A stretch of DNA of 35,459 nt from Methanolobus sp. (GTDB lineage: Archaea; Halobacteriota; Methanosarcinia; Methanosarcinales; Methanosarcinaceae). Location: NCBI RefSeq assembly GCF_016278365.1, contig NZ_JADQBZ010000012.1:1-35459 (forward strand). The letters are read 5' to 3'. The notes under the pieces were generated by a model, which did no database searches, was not told where the DNA came from, and saw only the letters and a program-made list of their open reading frames with translations. The position numbers and the translations under genes were made by a program. Shown piece by piece: positions 17,217-24,205 of the stretch (its first letter is position 1; every line of letters begins with the position of its first letter).

Positions 17217-17251
17217 TTAACGATTTATAATAAAATAAGGACTTGGGTAGC

Positions 17252-17647
17252 ATGTTCGATGATGAAAGATTTATAGACATTGAACCGGATGATATTAGTA
17301 ACTTAAGTTGTGAAGAAGGAGAAAAGCATTCACGTTTTAAGGCATATCTTCTTGGTTATTCTGATTCAGTCCAACAGCTTCAATCAGCAGAAGATGATGC
17401 TCTTCGCAAGTTTAAGCAAAGAAATACAATGTTAAAATCTGCGAACAAACAAATTCCAATTAGGGTTTATTTTGAAAAACTGGGATTATTTTTGCTGTTT
17501 GGTTTTATCTCTTCTTACTATATCCTAACATCAAATGAATTGCAAATAACACAATCTTATATCAAAATGTTTCTTTTTTTACTGCATATACTTCTTATAA
17601 TTATGGCTGTGTTCATTCCTCTTTTTGTCTTTCCCAACAAGCTCTAA
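17252..17647 (+). CDS. Hypothetical protein with two C-terminal TM helices
   Basis: A 131-aa protein of unknown family, 35 nt after the previous gene. An acidic N-terminus (MFDDERFIDIEPDD) and a helical region to about residue 65 precede two TM helices near 73-93 (LGLFLLFGFISSYYIL) and 104-127 (MFLFLLHILLIIMAVFIPLF). It ends VFPNKL, echoing the PLRLLPKK end of the upstream protein. A TTG at 17243 is in frame, but the ATG at 17252 is preferred, with aagga about ten nt upstream. It is probably co-transcribed with the upstream gene. Confidence 0.7.
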   Translation: MFDDERFIDIEPDDISNLSCEEGEKHSRFKAYLLGYSDSVQQLQSAEDDALRKFKQRNTMLKSANKQIPIRVYFEKLGLFLLFGFISSYYILTSNELQITQSYIKMFLFLLHILLIIMAVFIPLFVFPNKL

Positions 17648-17824
17648 ATCCCAATTAATCTAAATGAAGTTTGTTAATCAACTTTAAAACTAAACTGTTG
17701 ATTCTTCTTAATATTTCTATCTTTAATCTTCAAGTAAGCCAAAGTATTCAGTTGTAGGATTATCTTCACTTTCGAGCTTAATCTTAAATATTTCGTATGA
17801 CACTAAGCATAAACAAATAGAAAT

Positions 17825-17835
17825 CTTTTTATAAC
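17825..17835 (+). promoter_or_regulatory. TATA box for the 461-aa island gene
   Basis: The sequence tttttataacc lies about 60 nt upstream of the ATG at 17889. The predicted leader holds ggagat just before the start codon. The rest of the 240-nt gap from 17648 is AT-rich and shows no coding potential. Confidence 0.4.
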
Positions 17836-17888
17836 CTATAACTTTAAACAGAAACTGTCCTAATGAACATTACTGCCGGAGATAAATA

Positions 17889-19274
17889 ATGGCTTTAGAT
17901 GGAAGGGATTATACTAAAAGAGATAAAAATGGAAATATTGACTACTCGAAAAACATACATTCTAAAGACTTAGATGAATTTGTAAACGAATCCTATAAAG
18001 CTGCGTTGAATGATAAAGAATCCAATGCAAAATACTGTGAATATTGTAAAAAAGAACTTAAAACATCATATAATAGAGAAAAAGTCTTAAAAAATAGAAT
18101 TCAGGATGGCATAGTTTCTAGCTATTTTGTTAATGAAGTAATAGTGAAGTATGAATCTGAACAGTGTACAACGTGTAAAAAGTATTTTTGTCACGAGTGC
18201 ATGGATTCAGTTCGTGATATTAGCTATGATGCAGTGTTGAATGGTTTATGTCCAAAATGTTCAAAAAAATTTATAGGGCTGGTTAATGAAATTGAATACA
18301 ATTCTGCAATAAATAAATCAGAACCAAGTTGTTCCAAAAGAGATGATTTTGTAGAATGCAGACAAGCAGATTTAGTCAAGATTAAAGCCAAACTTGAACC
18401 AGTAATTCAACCACCATCTGAACCAGTAATCAAATCAAAACCAAAACCAGTAATTAAACCAGTAATTAAACCAAAAAAGTATGAAATTTCAGAATCCCAA
18501 TGCAAAGAACATACATATTCAAGAACACGGATAGGAAATGACTTCTCTGGAAGTCAATATGAGGGTGTATGCATTTATTGTGGGAATAAGAAACAAGACT
18601 CTGATTTTCCAATATTAAAGCACACAGGAGTACGGAAGAAATCAAATATCCCATATAGTAAGATCTTTACAATTCTTGCACTAATCTCAGTTTTATCGAT
18701 AATATGGTTTTATGGTGATGATATTTTTCCATCAGATGATTTTAATGAAAATGTGTTTAATCCTTCACTAGGCATAATTAATCTTAAAGCATCTGGCGAA
18801 CCTGTAGTTTTAATTAACAACGAATCTGCAACTAATCCAACATGGGATGAACTAATAACATTTTTGAAAACAGATGACACAGATAGGATTCTGTATAAAG
18901 ATGACGTTTTTGTATGTTCTGATTTTGCAGAAAGACTTCATAACAATGCTGAACAAGCAGGAATTAGGGCAGCTTTTGTTACAATATACTTCTATAGTGA
19001 CAGTGACGGACATGCTTTGAATGCATTTGAAACAACTGATAAAGGGTTAACATATGTAGACTGCACTGGTTCTGATGTTAAGTTACAAGAATTGGATAGC
19101 TTTGACAAAATTGCATACGTCGAAAAAGGGAAAGAATACGGCATTGTTTCTATACATTACACAAATACTCCTGAATACGAATTTTACGAACTACGTAAAG
19201 ATAATGTACGCCTCAGAGGCTTTTTTGAAAGTATGGGTGTTGTCAAAGAAGTAGATATATATTGGAAGTTGTAG
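17889..19274 (+). CDS. Zinc-finger, single-TM, transglutaminase-like protein (uncharacterised)
   Basis: A 461-aa mosaic protein. Residues 1-20 hold a tag (RDYTKRDKNGNIDY) shared with the small gene at 19343. Eight Cys follow in C-x2-C-x39-C-x2-C-x4-C-x2-C-x16-C-x2-C spacing (C50 to C124), the cross-brace pattern of FYVE/RING-like fingers. A Pro/Lys/Val linker (170-197, PVIKP repeats) leads to a C-x2-H/C-x2-C ribbon (C205, H208, C228, C231) and a TM helix at about 257-275. The C-terminal domain has a transglutaminase/cysteine-protease triad order: Cys343 (VCSDFAE), His375 (GHALNAF) and Asp391 (YVDCTG). The finger is likely cytoplasmic and the enzyme domain outside; this topology is inference. 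Substrate and function are unknown. Confidence 0.8.
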   Translation: MALDGRDYTKRDKNGNIDYSKNIHSKDLDEFVNESYKAALNDKESNAKYCEYCKKELKTSYNREKVLKNRIQDGIVSSYFVNEVIVKYESEQCTTCKKYFCHECMDSVRDISYDAVLNGLCPKCSKKFIGLVNEIEYNSAINKSEPSCSKRDDFVECRQADLVKIKAKLEPVIQPPSEPVIKSKPKPVIKPVIKPKKYEISESQCKEHTYSRTRIGNDFSGSQYEGVCIYCGNKKQDSDFPILKHTGVRKKSNIPYSKIFTILALISVLSIIWFYGDDIFPSDDFNENVFNPSLGIINLKASGEPVVLINNESATNPTWDELITFLKTDDTDRILYKDDVFVCSDFAERLHNNAEQAGIRAAFVTIYFYSDSDGHALNAFETTDKGLTYVDCTGSDVKLQELDSFDKIAYVEKGKEYGIVSIHYTNTPEYEFYELRKDNVRLRGFFESMGVVKEVDIYWKL

Positions 19275-19342
19275 TTTTCCGACATATTCAAGTAACTTTA
19301 GCAGAATTAAAAAAATGGTAACGACATTGATGGAGATTAACA

Positions 19343-19519
19343 ATGGGGCTAGCTGACAGGGATTATACAAAAAGGGATTCTAAAGGCAATATTAACTATA
19401 AAAGGGGTACGAATATCGAAGATTTCGCGCAACGAAGTTATGCCCAATCTGTGAAAAAACGGGATTCAAGCTTATACTCTAAAATAAAAAACAAGATTCG
19501 CAGATTATTGAGATTATGA
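19343..19519 (+). CDS. 58-aa protein sharing the RDYTKRD N-terminal tag
   Basis: A small gene with ATG at 19343 and tggag about eight nt upstream. It encodes 58 residues beginning MGLADRDYTKRDSKGNINY, which matches the start of the 461-aa protein (MALDGRDYTKRDKNGNIDY) and continues with a weaker match (DF...SYAQS against EF...SYKAA). It ends in a basic amphipathic segment, KIKNKIRRLLRL. It could be a stand-alone version of the tag domain or a truncated paralogue. The strong N-terminal conservation, with a start and ribosome site, argues that it is translated. Confidence 0.6.
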   Translation: MGLADRDYTKRDSKGNINYKRGTNIEDFAQRSYAQSVKKRDSSLYSKIKNKIRRLLRL

Positions 19520-19587
19520 AATAACGGCAGTGTTGAATATAATTTCTTCAAGTTGCAGCTAAATATGAGATTTCAGGAGAGAATGGC

Positions 19588-19830
19588 ATGGGGATTGACA
19601 GATTAATACTTGATCAAAAGGAAAAAAGCAAACAATCGATGGAACCTCAAAACATGAATCCGACTGAAACTTGCATAAATGAGGTGCCATTAAACCAACC
19701 GTTTAACAAGCAAACTGAAAATACTTCTCCGTCTCTTAAAAATAGAAAAAACGATAACATCGTCATTACAAGAAGTCCTGAACATCAAGAGAAGATTGAT
19801 AAGGTAAAAAGTATGCTCAATTTGAAATAA
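19588..19830 (+). CDS. Small polar hypothetical protein
   Basis: An 80-aa protein of unknown family. It has a short hydrophobic start (MGIDRLILDQKEK), an Asn/Pro/Thr/Lys-rich and probably disordered middle, and a C-terminal amphipathic helix (SPEHQEKIDKVKSMLNLK). The ribosome site aggaga at 19575-19580 lies seven nt before the ATG, which supports translation. It is the last gene of the island, 68 nt after the tag-only gene. About 200 AT-rich nt without coding potential follow, up to the flavoprotein gene. Confidence 0.5.
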   Translation: MGIDRLILDQKEKSKQSMEPQNMNPTETCINEVPLNQPFNKQTENTSPSLKNRKNDNIVITRSPEHQEKIDKVKSMLNLK

Positions 19831-20033
19831 CTTGTCTGGTTAATCCGTCCCTTGAAATTTGCTTTCCAGGCTCTGTAGACCTTGTTTTCTACTTTATTTT
19901 CATAATCACTTTAAATGATTAAACCCTTAAATATACTACAAAGTCATATATTCCCTATTATTTTATACTCTCATCTTCATACTCTACTTCGATTTAATTT
20001 ATAATCCTAATCACAAAAAGAGGAACCAACATC

Positions 20034-20615
20034 ATGAAAGTAATAGCAATAAACGGCAGCCCACGAAAAGAGGGCAACACAGCCGCTCTCCTGAAAGAGC
20101 TTCTTTCGGAGCTTGAGGGCGAGGGCGTGGAGACTGAGCTTATACACATAGGCGGGCAGAAGGTTCATGGATGCACTGCCTGCATGAAGTGCTTTGAGAT
20201 GAAGAACGGGCAATGCGTGTTCGATGACGACCCGATCAACGGGTGTATCGCGAAGATGAGGGAGGCGGACGGGATCGTTATCGGGTCGCCGACTTACTTT
20301 GCTGATGTGTCAACCGAGGTGAAGGCGCTGATTGACCGTGCGGGATTTGTGTCTATAGCGAACGGGGGCTTCCTTGCCAGAAAGGTGGGGGCTGCTGTGG
20401 TGGCCGTGCGCAGGGCAGGGGCGGTGCATGCTTATGATTCCATCAACCATCTCTTTGGGATATCCAATATGTTCACCGTGGGCTCTTCTTACTGGAACCT
20501 GGGGGTGGGGCTCAATCCGGGGGATGTGATTGATGACGCTGAAGGGATGCAGACCATGAGGGACCTGGCCTCCAACATGGCGTGGCTGCTGAAGAAGATT
20601 CATAATAATCCTTAG
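20034..20615 (+). CDS. Iron-sulfur flavoprotein (Isf-type, NADPH-dependent FMN reductase fold)
   Basis: A 193-aa flavodoxin-like protein. The FMN phosphate loop is NGSPRKEGNTAALL at the N-terminus, and a compact cluster motif C-x2-C-x2-C-x7-C (Cys47, 50, 53, 61) follows, as in Methanosarcina iron-sulfur flavoprotein. The segment GIVIGSPTYFADVSTEVKAL is typical of the family. Such proteins carry one [4Fe-4S] and FMN and accept electrons from ferredoxin, with proposed roles in oxygen or peroxide reduction. The ATG at 20034 has gaggaa about ten nt upstream. Composition returns here to the GC-richer chromosomal type. Confidence 0.92.
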   Translation: MKVIAINGSPRKEGNTAALLKELLSELEGEGVETELIHIGGQKVHGCTACMKCFEMKNGQCVFDDDPINGCIAKMREADGIVIGSPTYFADVSTEVKALIDRAGFVSIANGGFLARKVGAAVVAVRRAGAVHAYDSINHLFGISNMFTVGSSYWNLGVGLNPGDVIDDAEGMQTMRDLASNMAWLLKKIHNNP

Positions 20616-20730
20616 ATTACATTCTGCAGCTCATTTATAGTCCCGGCTCGTCCTTGTCATAAGGATCATGCTGTATGGGGAGGGCGCTTTAAACAGGCGC
20701 CGGAACTCGTATCAGGTATGGGGTGGTACT

Positions 20731-22071
20731 ATAAGAGCAGTTGTTTACAAAGGACCTAACAAGGTAGCGGTAGAGGAAGTGGATGAGCCTAAGATCGAGC
20801 ATCCGGCAGATGCCATCGTCAGGCTGACCTCCACTGCTATCTGCGGAAGCGACCTTCACATGTATGAAGGCAGAACGAACGAAACGCCCGGCAAGATACT
20901 GGGTCATGAGCCACTGGGAGTGATAGAGGAAGTCGGCAGTGCCGTGTACTCATACAAGAAAGGGGACCGGGTGGTCGTTAACTTCAATGTGGCCTGCGGG
21001 CATTGCATGAATTGTGTCATGGGATTCCCCAGCGCCTGCCTCACCATCAGATCGGAGACCGCAGGAGGAGCTTTCGGGTATGCCAAGATGGGTAAATATG
21101 CGGGCGCACAGGCGGAGAAGCTCAGGGTGCCCTTTGCCGACTTCAACTGCACCAAATTGCCGGGTAAGCCTAATGATAAATGGGAGCATGACTTTGTCAT
21201 GCTGGCCGATATATTCCCGACCGGCTTCTTCGCTACAAAGCTGGCCATGGTAATGCCCGGTTTCCCGGTAGCCGTCTTTGGCGCCGGTCCTGTGGGACTG
21301 CTGGCGGCCTACGCAGCAGTACTCCAGGGAGCCGGCCAGGTGTTCGTGGTGGACCACATCCCTGAAAGGCTGAAACTGGCAAAAAGTATAGGTGCTATAC
21401 CGATCGACTTCACCATGAGCGATCCCGTCGCCCAGATAGAAGCCCTGAGGGCTGAGTTCTCGGTCGTGGACACCGTGCTTCCCGGAGAAGATAAGATGGA
21501 AAGTCTTATGTCAGGCATCTCTAAGCTGGCCGAGAGTGCAGGTATTCAGCTTGATGTCGACCGGAGCGATCCTGTAAAGGTCATCCAGACTTTAAGGGCC
21601 GTGAATCCCGCGATCGTGCAGTCGCTGCTGCCAGGTGAAGAAAAGATGAAAGGCGTCATGTCCGGCATAGATGCTGTGGGCTACCAGGCCAGGGACAGAA
21701 CTGATCCTTCAAAGGAGAACCCCACTCAGGTAATAAGTGACCTTGTGAGGCTCATCAACCCCACCGGTCATCTTGCTTTGATCGGTGTCTTTACCGCAGA
21801 CGACCCGGGAGCTTCCAATGCCCATGCTAAGAAAGGCGAGTTCCTGCTACCCCTCGGTGAACTCTGGGAAAAGGGCATGACCGTAGGTACAGGCCAGACG
21901 CCTGTGAAAACCTTCATCATCATGCTAAGGGACCTGATAATTGCAGGAAAGGCGAAGCCCGGTTTCATAGTAAGCCACAGGATATCCTTTGACGAAGTGC
22001 CGGATGCCTACAGGAAGTTCGCCAGACGGGAGGACGGTTATACAAAGGTGATAATAGACCCTGCAAAATGA
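20731..22071 (+). CDS. Zinc-dependent alcohol/formaldehyde dehydrogenase-like protein, probable ATA start
   Basis: A medium-chain dehydrogenase of the glutathione-independent formaldehyde dehydrogenase-like group. It has catalytic zinc ligands in AICGSDLHMY and LGHEPLGVIEEVG, structural zinc Cys in CGHCMNCVMGFPSAC, and the Rossmann motif VFGAGPVGLLAAYAA. The family begins MRAVVYKGP; here the first codon of that stretch is ATA (20731), with GGTG five nt upstream. An in-frame ATG lies at 20668, where aaggat is only two nt away, giving a 21-residue leader atypical of the family. A 49-residue segment is duplicated in tandem: copy 1 at nucleotides 21421-21567, copy 2 from 21568. The substrate is unproven. 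Confidence 0.85.
   Translation: MRAVVYKGPNKVAVEEVDEPKIEHPADAIVRLTSTAICGSDLHMYEGRTNETPGKILGHEPLGVIEEVGSAVYSYKKGDRVVVNFNVACGHCMNCVMGFPSACLTIRSETAGGAFGYAKMGKYAGAQAEKLRVPFADFNCTKLPGKPNDKWEHDFVMLADIFPTGFFATKLAMVMPGFPVAVFGAGPVGLLAAYAAVLQGAGQVFVVDHIPERLKLAKSIGAIPIDFTMSDPVAQIEALRAEFSVVDTVLPGEDKMESLMSGISKLAESAGIQLDVDRSDPVKVIQTLRAVNPAIVQSLLPGEEKMKGVMSGIDAVGYQARDRTDPSKENPTQVISDLVRLINPTGHLALIGVFTADDPGASNAHAKKGEFLLPLGELWEKGMTVGTGQTPVKTFIIMLRDLIIAGKAKPGFIVSHRISFDEVPDAYRKFARREDGYTKVIIDPAK
21421..21714 (+). repeat. In-frame tandem duplication inside the zinc dehydrogenase gene
   Basis: Two translated copies, 147 nt apart, align as DPV..I..LRA...V...LPGE.KM...MSGI (DPVAQIEALRA and LPGEDKMESLMSGI; DPVKVIQTLRA and LPGEEKMKGVMSGI). 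The nucleotide copies have diverged, so the event is old and the extra segment has been kept in frame. Confidence 0.7.
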
Positions 22072-22143
22072 TTCTCTCCTTGTTTCATTTTTAAATCCTT
22101 ACAAACATCTCTGCCGCAGTCCGGAATAGGCAGAGATGTAGAT

Positions 22144-22153
22144 GTTTATATTC
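22144..22153 (+). promoter_or_regulatory. TATA box of the DUF421 gene
   Basis: The sequence gtttatattc is centred about 25 nt before the ATG at 22173. With no ribosome site in between, a leaderless mRNA is likely. Confidence 0.4.
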
Positions 22154-22172
22154 ACGGGCAAGAATATCTGTT

Positions 22173-22880
22173 ATGGCAACAGAGAATATTGTACCCTTTG
22201 ATATGGCAAGGATTTTTATAGGCTCCACACCATGGGGATTCCTTCTGGAGGTAATGTTCAGGACTGCTGTACTGTTCCTGATTTCCCTTGTTTTTATGAG
22301 ACTTCTTGGAAGGAGGACAGTAAGACAGCTTACCCTTTTCGACCAGCTCATAATCATAGCCCTTGGTACTTCCGTAGGTGAACCCATGGTCTACCCGGAC
22401 ACGGCTCTTCTGTGGGGTGTGTTCGTGATAATAACGGTGGTGCTGATGTTCAAACTTCAGAATACATTGCTGAACAGGAGTGCTTTTTATCAGGATATTG
22501 CCTTGGGAACACCCCGGAAAATAATAAGTAACGGAGTAATAGATGTAGGAATGATGAACCGAATCTCTACTACCCGTGAAGAGGTTTTCCTTATGCTGAG
22601 GAACAAGAGCGTAAGACACTTGGGGGAGCTTGAAGCTGTGTACATTGAGAGAAACGGGAGCTTAAGCATTTACAGGTTTGAACCTGATAAAATGACTCAT
22701 GGCCTGACCACTTTATCAGATGACCTTCCAGGACATCCGGAGCATCACAGGACTGATACAAAGGTTCTCAGATCAGACTACTATTCATGTTATGTTACCG
22801 GGGAGACAAGAAAGCTGAGCGAGGGTGATGTGTTCCCGGCATGTAGGGGAGATCAGTGGATAGAGTCTACGGAACCATGA
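22173..22880 (+). CDS. DUF421 family membrane protein (YetF-like)
   Basis: A 235-aa protein of the DUF421/YetF family. Three N-terminal TM segments include VMFRTAVLFLISLVFMRLLG, and the family motif GRRTVRQLTLFDQLIIIALG follows with SVGEPMVYPDT. The C-terminal soluble alpha/beta domain contains NGVIDVGMMNRISTTREEVF and LGELEAVYIERNGSLSIYRF. Family function is poorly known; bacterial members have been linked to spore and envelope traits. It is complete and stands alone. Confidence 0.9.
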   Translation: MATENIVPFDMARIFIGSTPWGFLLEVMFRTAVLFLISLVFMRLLGRRTVRQLTLFDQLIIIALGTSVGEPMVYPDTALLWGVFVIITVVLMFKLQNTLLNRSAFYQDIALGTPRKIISNGVIDVGMMNRISTTREEVFLMLRNKSVRHLGELEAVYIERNGSLSIYRFEPDKMTHGLTTLSDDLPGHPEHHRTDTKVLRSDYYSCYVTGETRKLSEGDVFPACRGDQWIESTEP

Positions 22881-22945
22881 TTCTTTAGAGGACGAGTGAA
22901 GAAGCCAATACGTACAGATAAAGTTTCTCAGTTATATTCCCCTTA

Positions 22946-22967
22946 GTCTCTACTCTCAAAGAGACTC
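22946..22967. terminator. Hairpin between convergent genes
   Basis: A perfect 7-bp stem (agtctct/agagact) with an 8-nt loop lies between the 3' ends of the DUF421 gene and the minus-strand pseudogene, where a bidirectional terminator would be expected. No strong T tract follows directly. Confidence 0.4.
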
Positions 22968-23005
22968 GCTTTAGAGTTCTCACAGGCATAATAAAAAATA
23001 AAGGA

Positions 23006-23252
23006 TTAGAGGAAATTATATACTTTTCCTGTCAGGTACTGGCAGTACTCGTAGCTGATGGGTCCTCCTTTGTCAGCTCACAGGTGAATTCCCCGCACTT
23101 AAAGCATAGTGCTATATTTCTCTCAAGCACAGCTCGTTATCCTGCAGAATCTGTTCTGCCTTGGTATGCAAACCTTTGTCCCCGTTAGGGCACTGTCTGG
23201 CTGTCATTCTAGGACATTTCTCGCAAGCGATTCCGCATATTCCTATTTTCAT
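23006..23252 (-). pseudogene. DUF3795-like Cys-rich protein gene with two frameshifts
   Basis: Read on the minus strand from the ATG at 23252, frame one gives MKIGICGIACEKCPRM and CPNGDKG, then stops at TAG near 23112. A second frame continues with RNIALCFKCGEFTCELT, and a third with KGGPISYEYCQYLTGK to TAA at 23006. Joined, these give about 80 residues in the order expected of the small zinc/cluster-binding DUF3795-like family. Two single-base shifts are needed. It may be a decaying gene or carry sequencing errors. It lies 25 nt downstream of the nitroreductase gene and may have been its partner. Confidence 0.7.
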
Positions 23253-23277
23253 ACAGTATCCTTTCGAAAGCAAATGC

Positions 23278-24099
23278 TCATTTCCAGGTGATCCTTGCGG
23301 GCTCGCGTCCGGGGATGCCATATACTTTGTACTTCGGATATCCGAACATCATGGCATACTGCACTTCATGCCCTTCCGGCAGGCCAAGCTCGTCTTTCAG
23401 CTCCTGGCAGTAGGATGCGGCTATCTTGAGGAAGCCCGCCCAGCAGGCACCCAGTCCGAATGCGGGGGCTGCAAGCTCAAACCATGAGAGGGCGATGAGG
23501 CTGTCAGTATAAGCCATGGGGTTTGCAGCAGCCGCATAGGCGATGGCAACATGCGGGGCACCACGGCAGATGGGGTCCTTTCCGTTATCATATGCAGCAA
23601 TAAGTGATGGGAGGATTGGCTTCAGGGGGTGCTCTATGCCGCTGTCCATGATACTGCGCATCCAGTCAATGGTAATGTGCGCGAGTTTACGTACCTGTGC
23701 CGGGTCGTGGACAATGAGCCAGTGTACGGGCTGGTTGTTCATCCCGGAAGGCGCATAGCGCACGATATCAATTATGTCCTCTATGGTTTCCCTGTCTACT
23801 ATCTTATCCTGGTAGTTACGTACAGACCTGCGCTGGCGCATGTACAGTCCAAGGCTTCCGGCAGTGATATCCTGCCTCGCCTCTTCAGAAAGTGTCGGGT
23901 AACGGGTATCATACTCAGGCAGGATTGCTCCTTCGGGACAGAAGGCTTCGCAATTACCGCATTTTGTACAGAAGGCTTCGACCTCATCAGGCATGAACGG
24001 CATATTGCCTTTACCTTTCATTATCAGGCCAAGAGCGCATATCTCGATGCATGTGCCACATTTCGAACAGGTGTCCGGGTCAATTGCAATGGTTGTCAT
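23278..24099 (-). CDS. Ferredoxin-nitroreductase fusion protein
   Basis: A 273-aa protein. The N-terminal domain has two [4Fe-4S] motifs (CSKCGTCIEIC and CTKCGNCEAFCP). From about residue 85 a nitroreductase-family FMN domain follows: RQRRSVRNYQDK, RYAPSGMNNQPVHWLIV, then LSWFELAAPAFGLGACWAGF and the C-terminal MMFGYPKYK. Members reduce nitro or quinone-like substrates or act in flavin-dependent redox steps, with the built-in ferredoxin feeding electrons to FMN. The ATG at 24099 has gcggag about nine nt upstream. The actual substrate is unknown. Confidence 0.92.
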   Translation of the reverse strand: MTTIAIDPDTCSKCGTCIEICALGLIMKGKGNMPFMPDEVEAFCTKCGNCEAFCPEGAILPEYDTRYPTLSEEARQDITAGSLGLYMRQRRSVRNYQDKIVDRETIEDIIDIVRYAPSGMNNQPVHWLIVHDPAQVRKLAHITIDWMRSIMDSGIEHPLKPILPSLIAAYDNGKDPICRGAPHVAIAYAAAANPMAYTDSLIALSWFELAAPAFGLGACWAGFLKIAASYCQELKDELGLPEGHEVQYAMMFGYPKYKVYGIPGREPARITWK

Positions 24100-24178
24100 G
24101 GTGTAGAACTCCGCTAATAACTAGCAAGAGATGATAATAAACGTTTGCACTGTTCCCGGTGAGCTCGCACAATATGTC

Positions 24179-24185
24179 TATATCC
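24179..24185 (+). promoter_or_regulatory. TATA-like element of the permuted GTPase gene
   Basis: The sequence tatatcc is centred about 25 nt before the ATG at 24206. No ribosome site precedes that ATG, so a leaderless transcript is plausible; this also argues against upstream in-frame starts. Confidence 0.35.
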
Positions 24186-24205
24186 TAAAGTGCTGTAGCA
24201 ATAGC

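Larger units (their letters stand above)
16610..20033. mobile_element. AT-rich genomic island adjoining tRNA-Leu
   Basis: From the tRNA 3' end to the flavoprotein gene at 20034 the base composition drops sharply: A- and T-rich codons, poly-A and poly-T runs, long AT-rich gaps, against GC-rich-codon neighbours such as argF and the flavoprotein. It contains five small or unfamiliar genes on the plus strand and no housekeeping gene. Insertion next to a tRNA suggests integration, but no integrase, transposase or duplicated tRNA 3' end was found at the right boundary. The boundaries are approximate and a mobile origin is inferred. Confidence 0.5.

Noticed and set aside
18400-18480. PVIKP-type codon repeats as a possible CRISPR or tandem DNA repeat array
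   Set aside because: The repeats are short, irregular and in coding frame, giving a Pro/Lys/Val linker; there are no regular spacers.
18466-18654. Minus-strand frame inside the 461-aa island gene
   Set aside because: Shadow of a real gene with ordered cysteine motifs on the plus strand.
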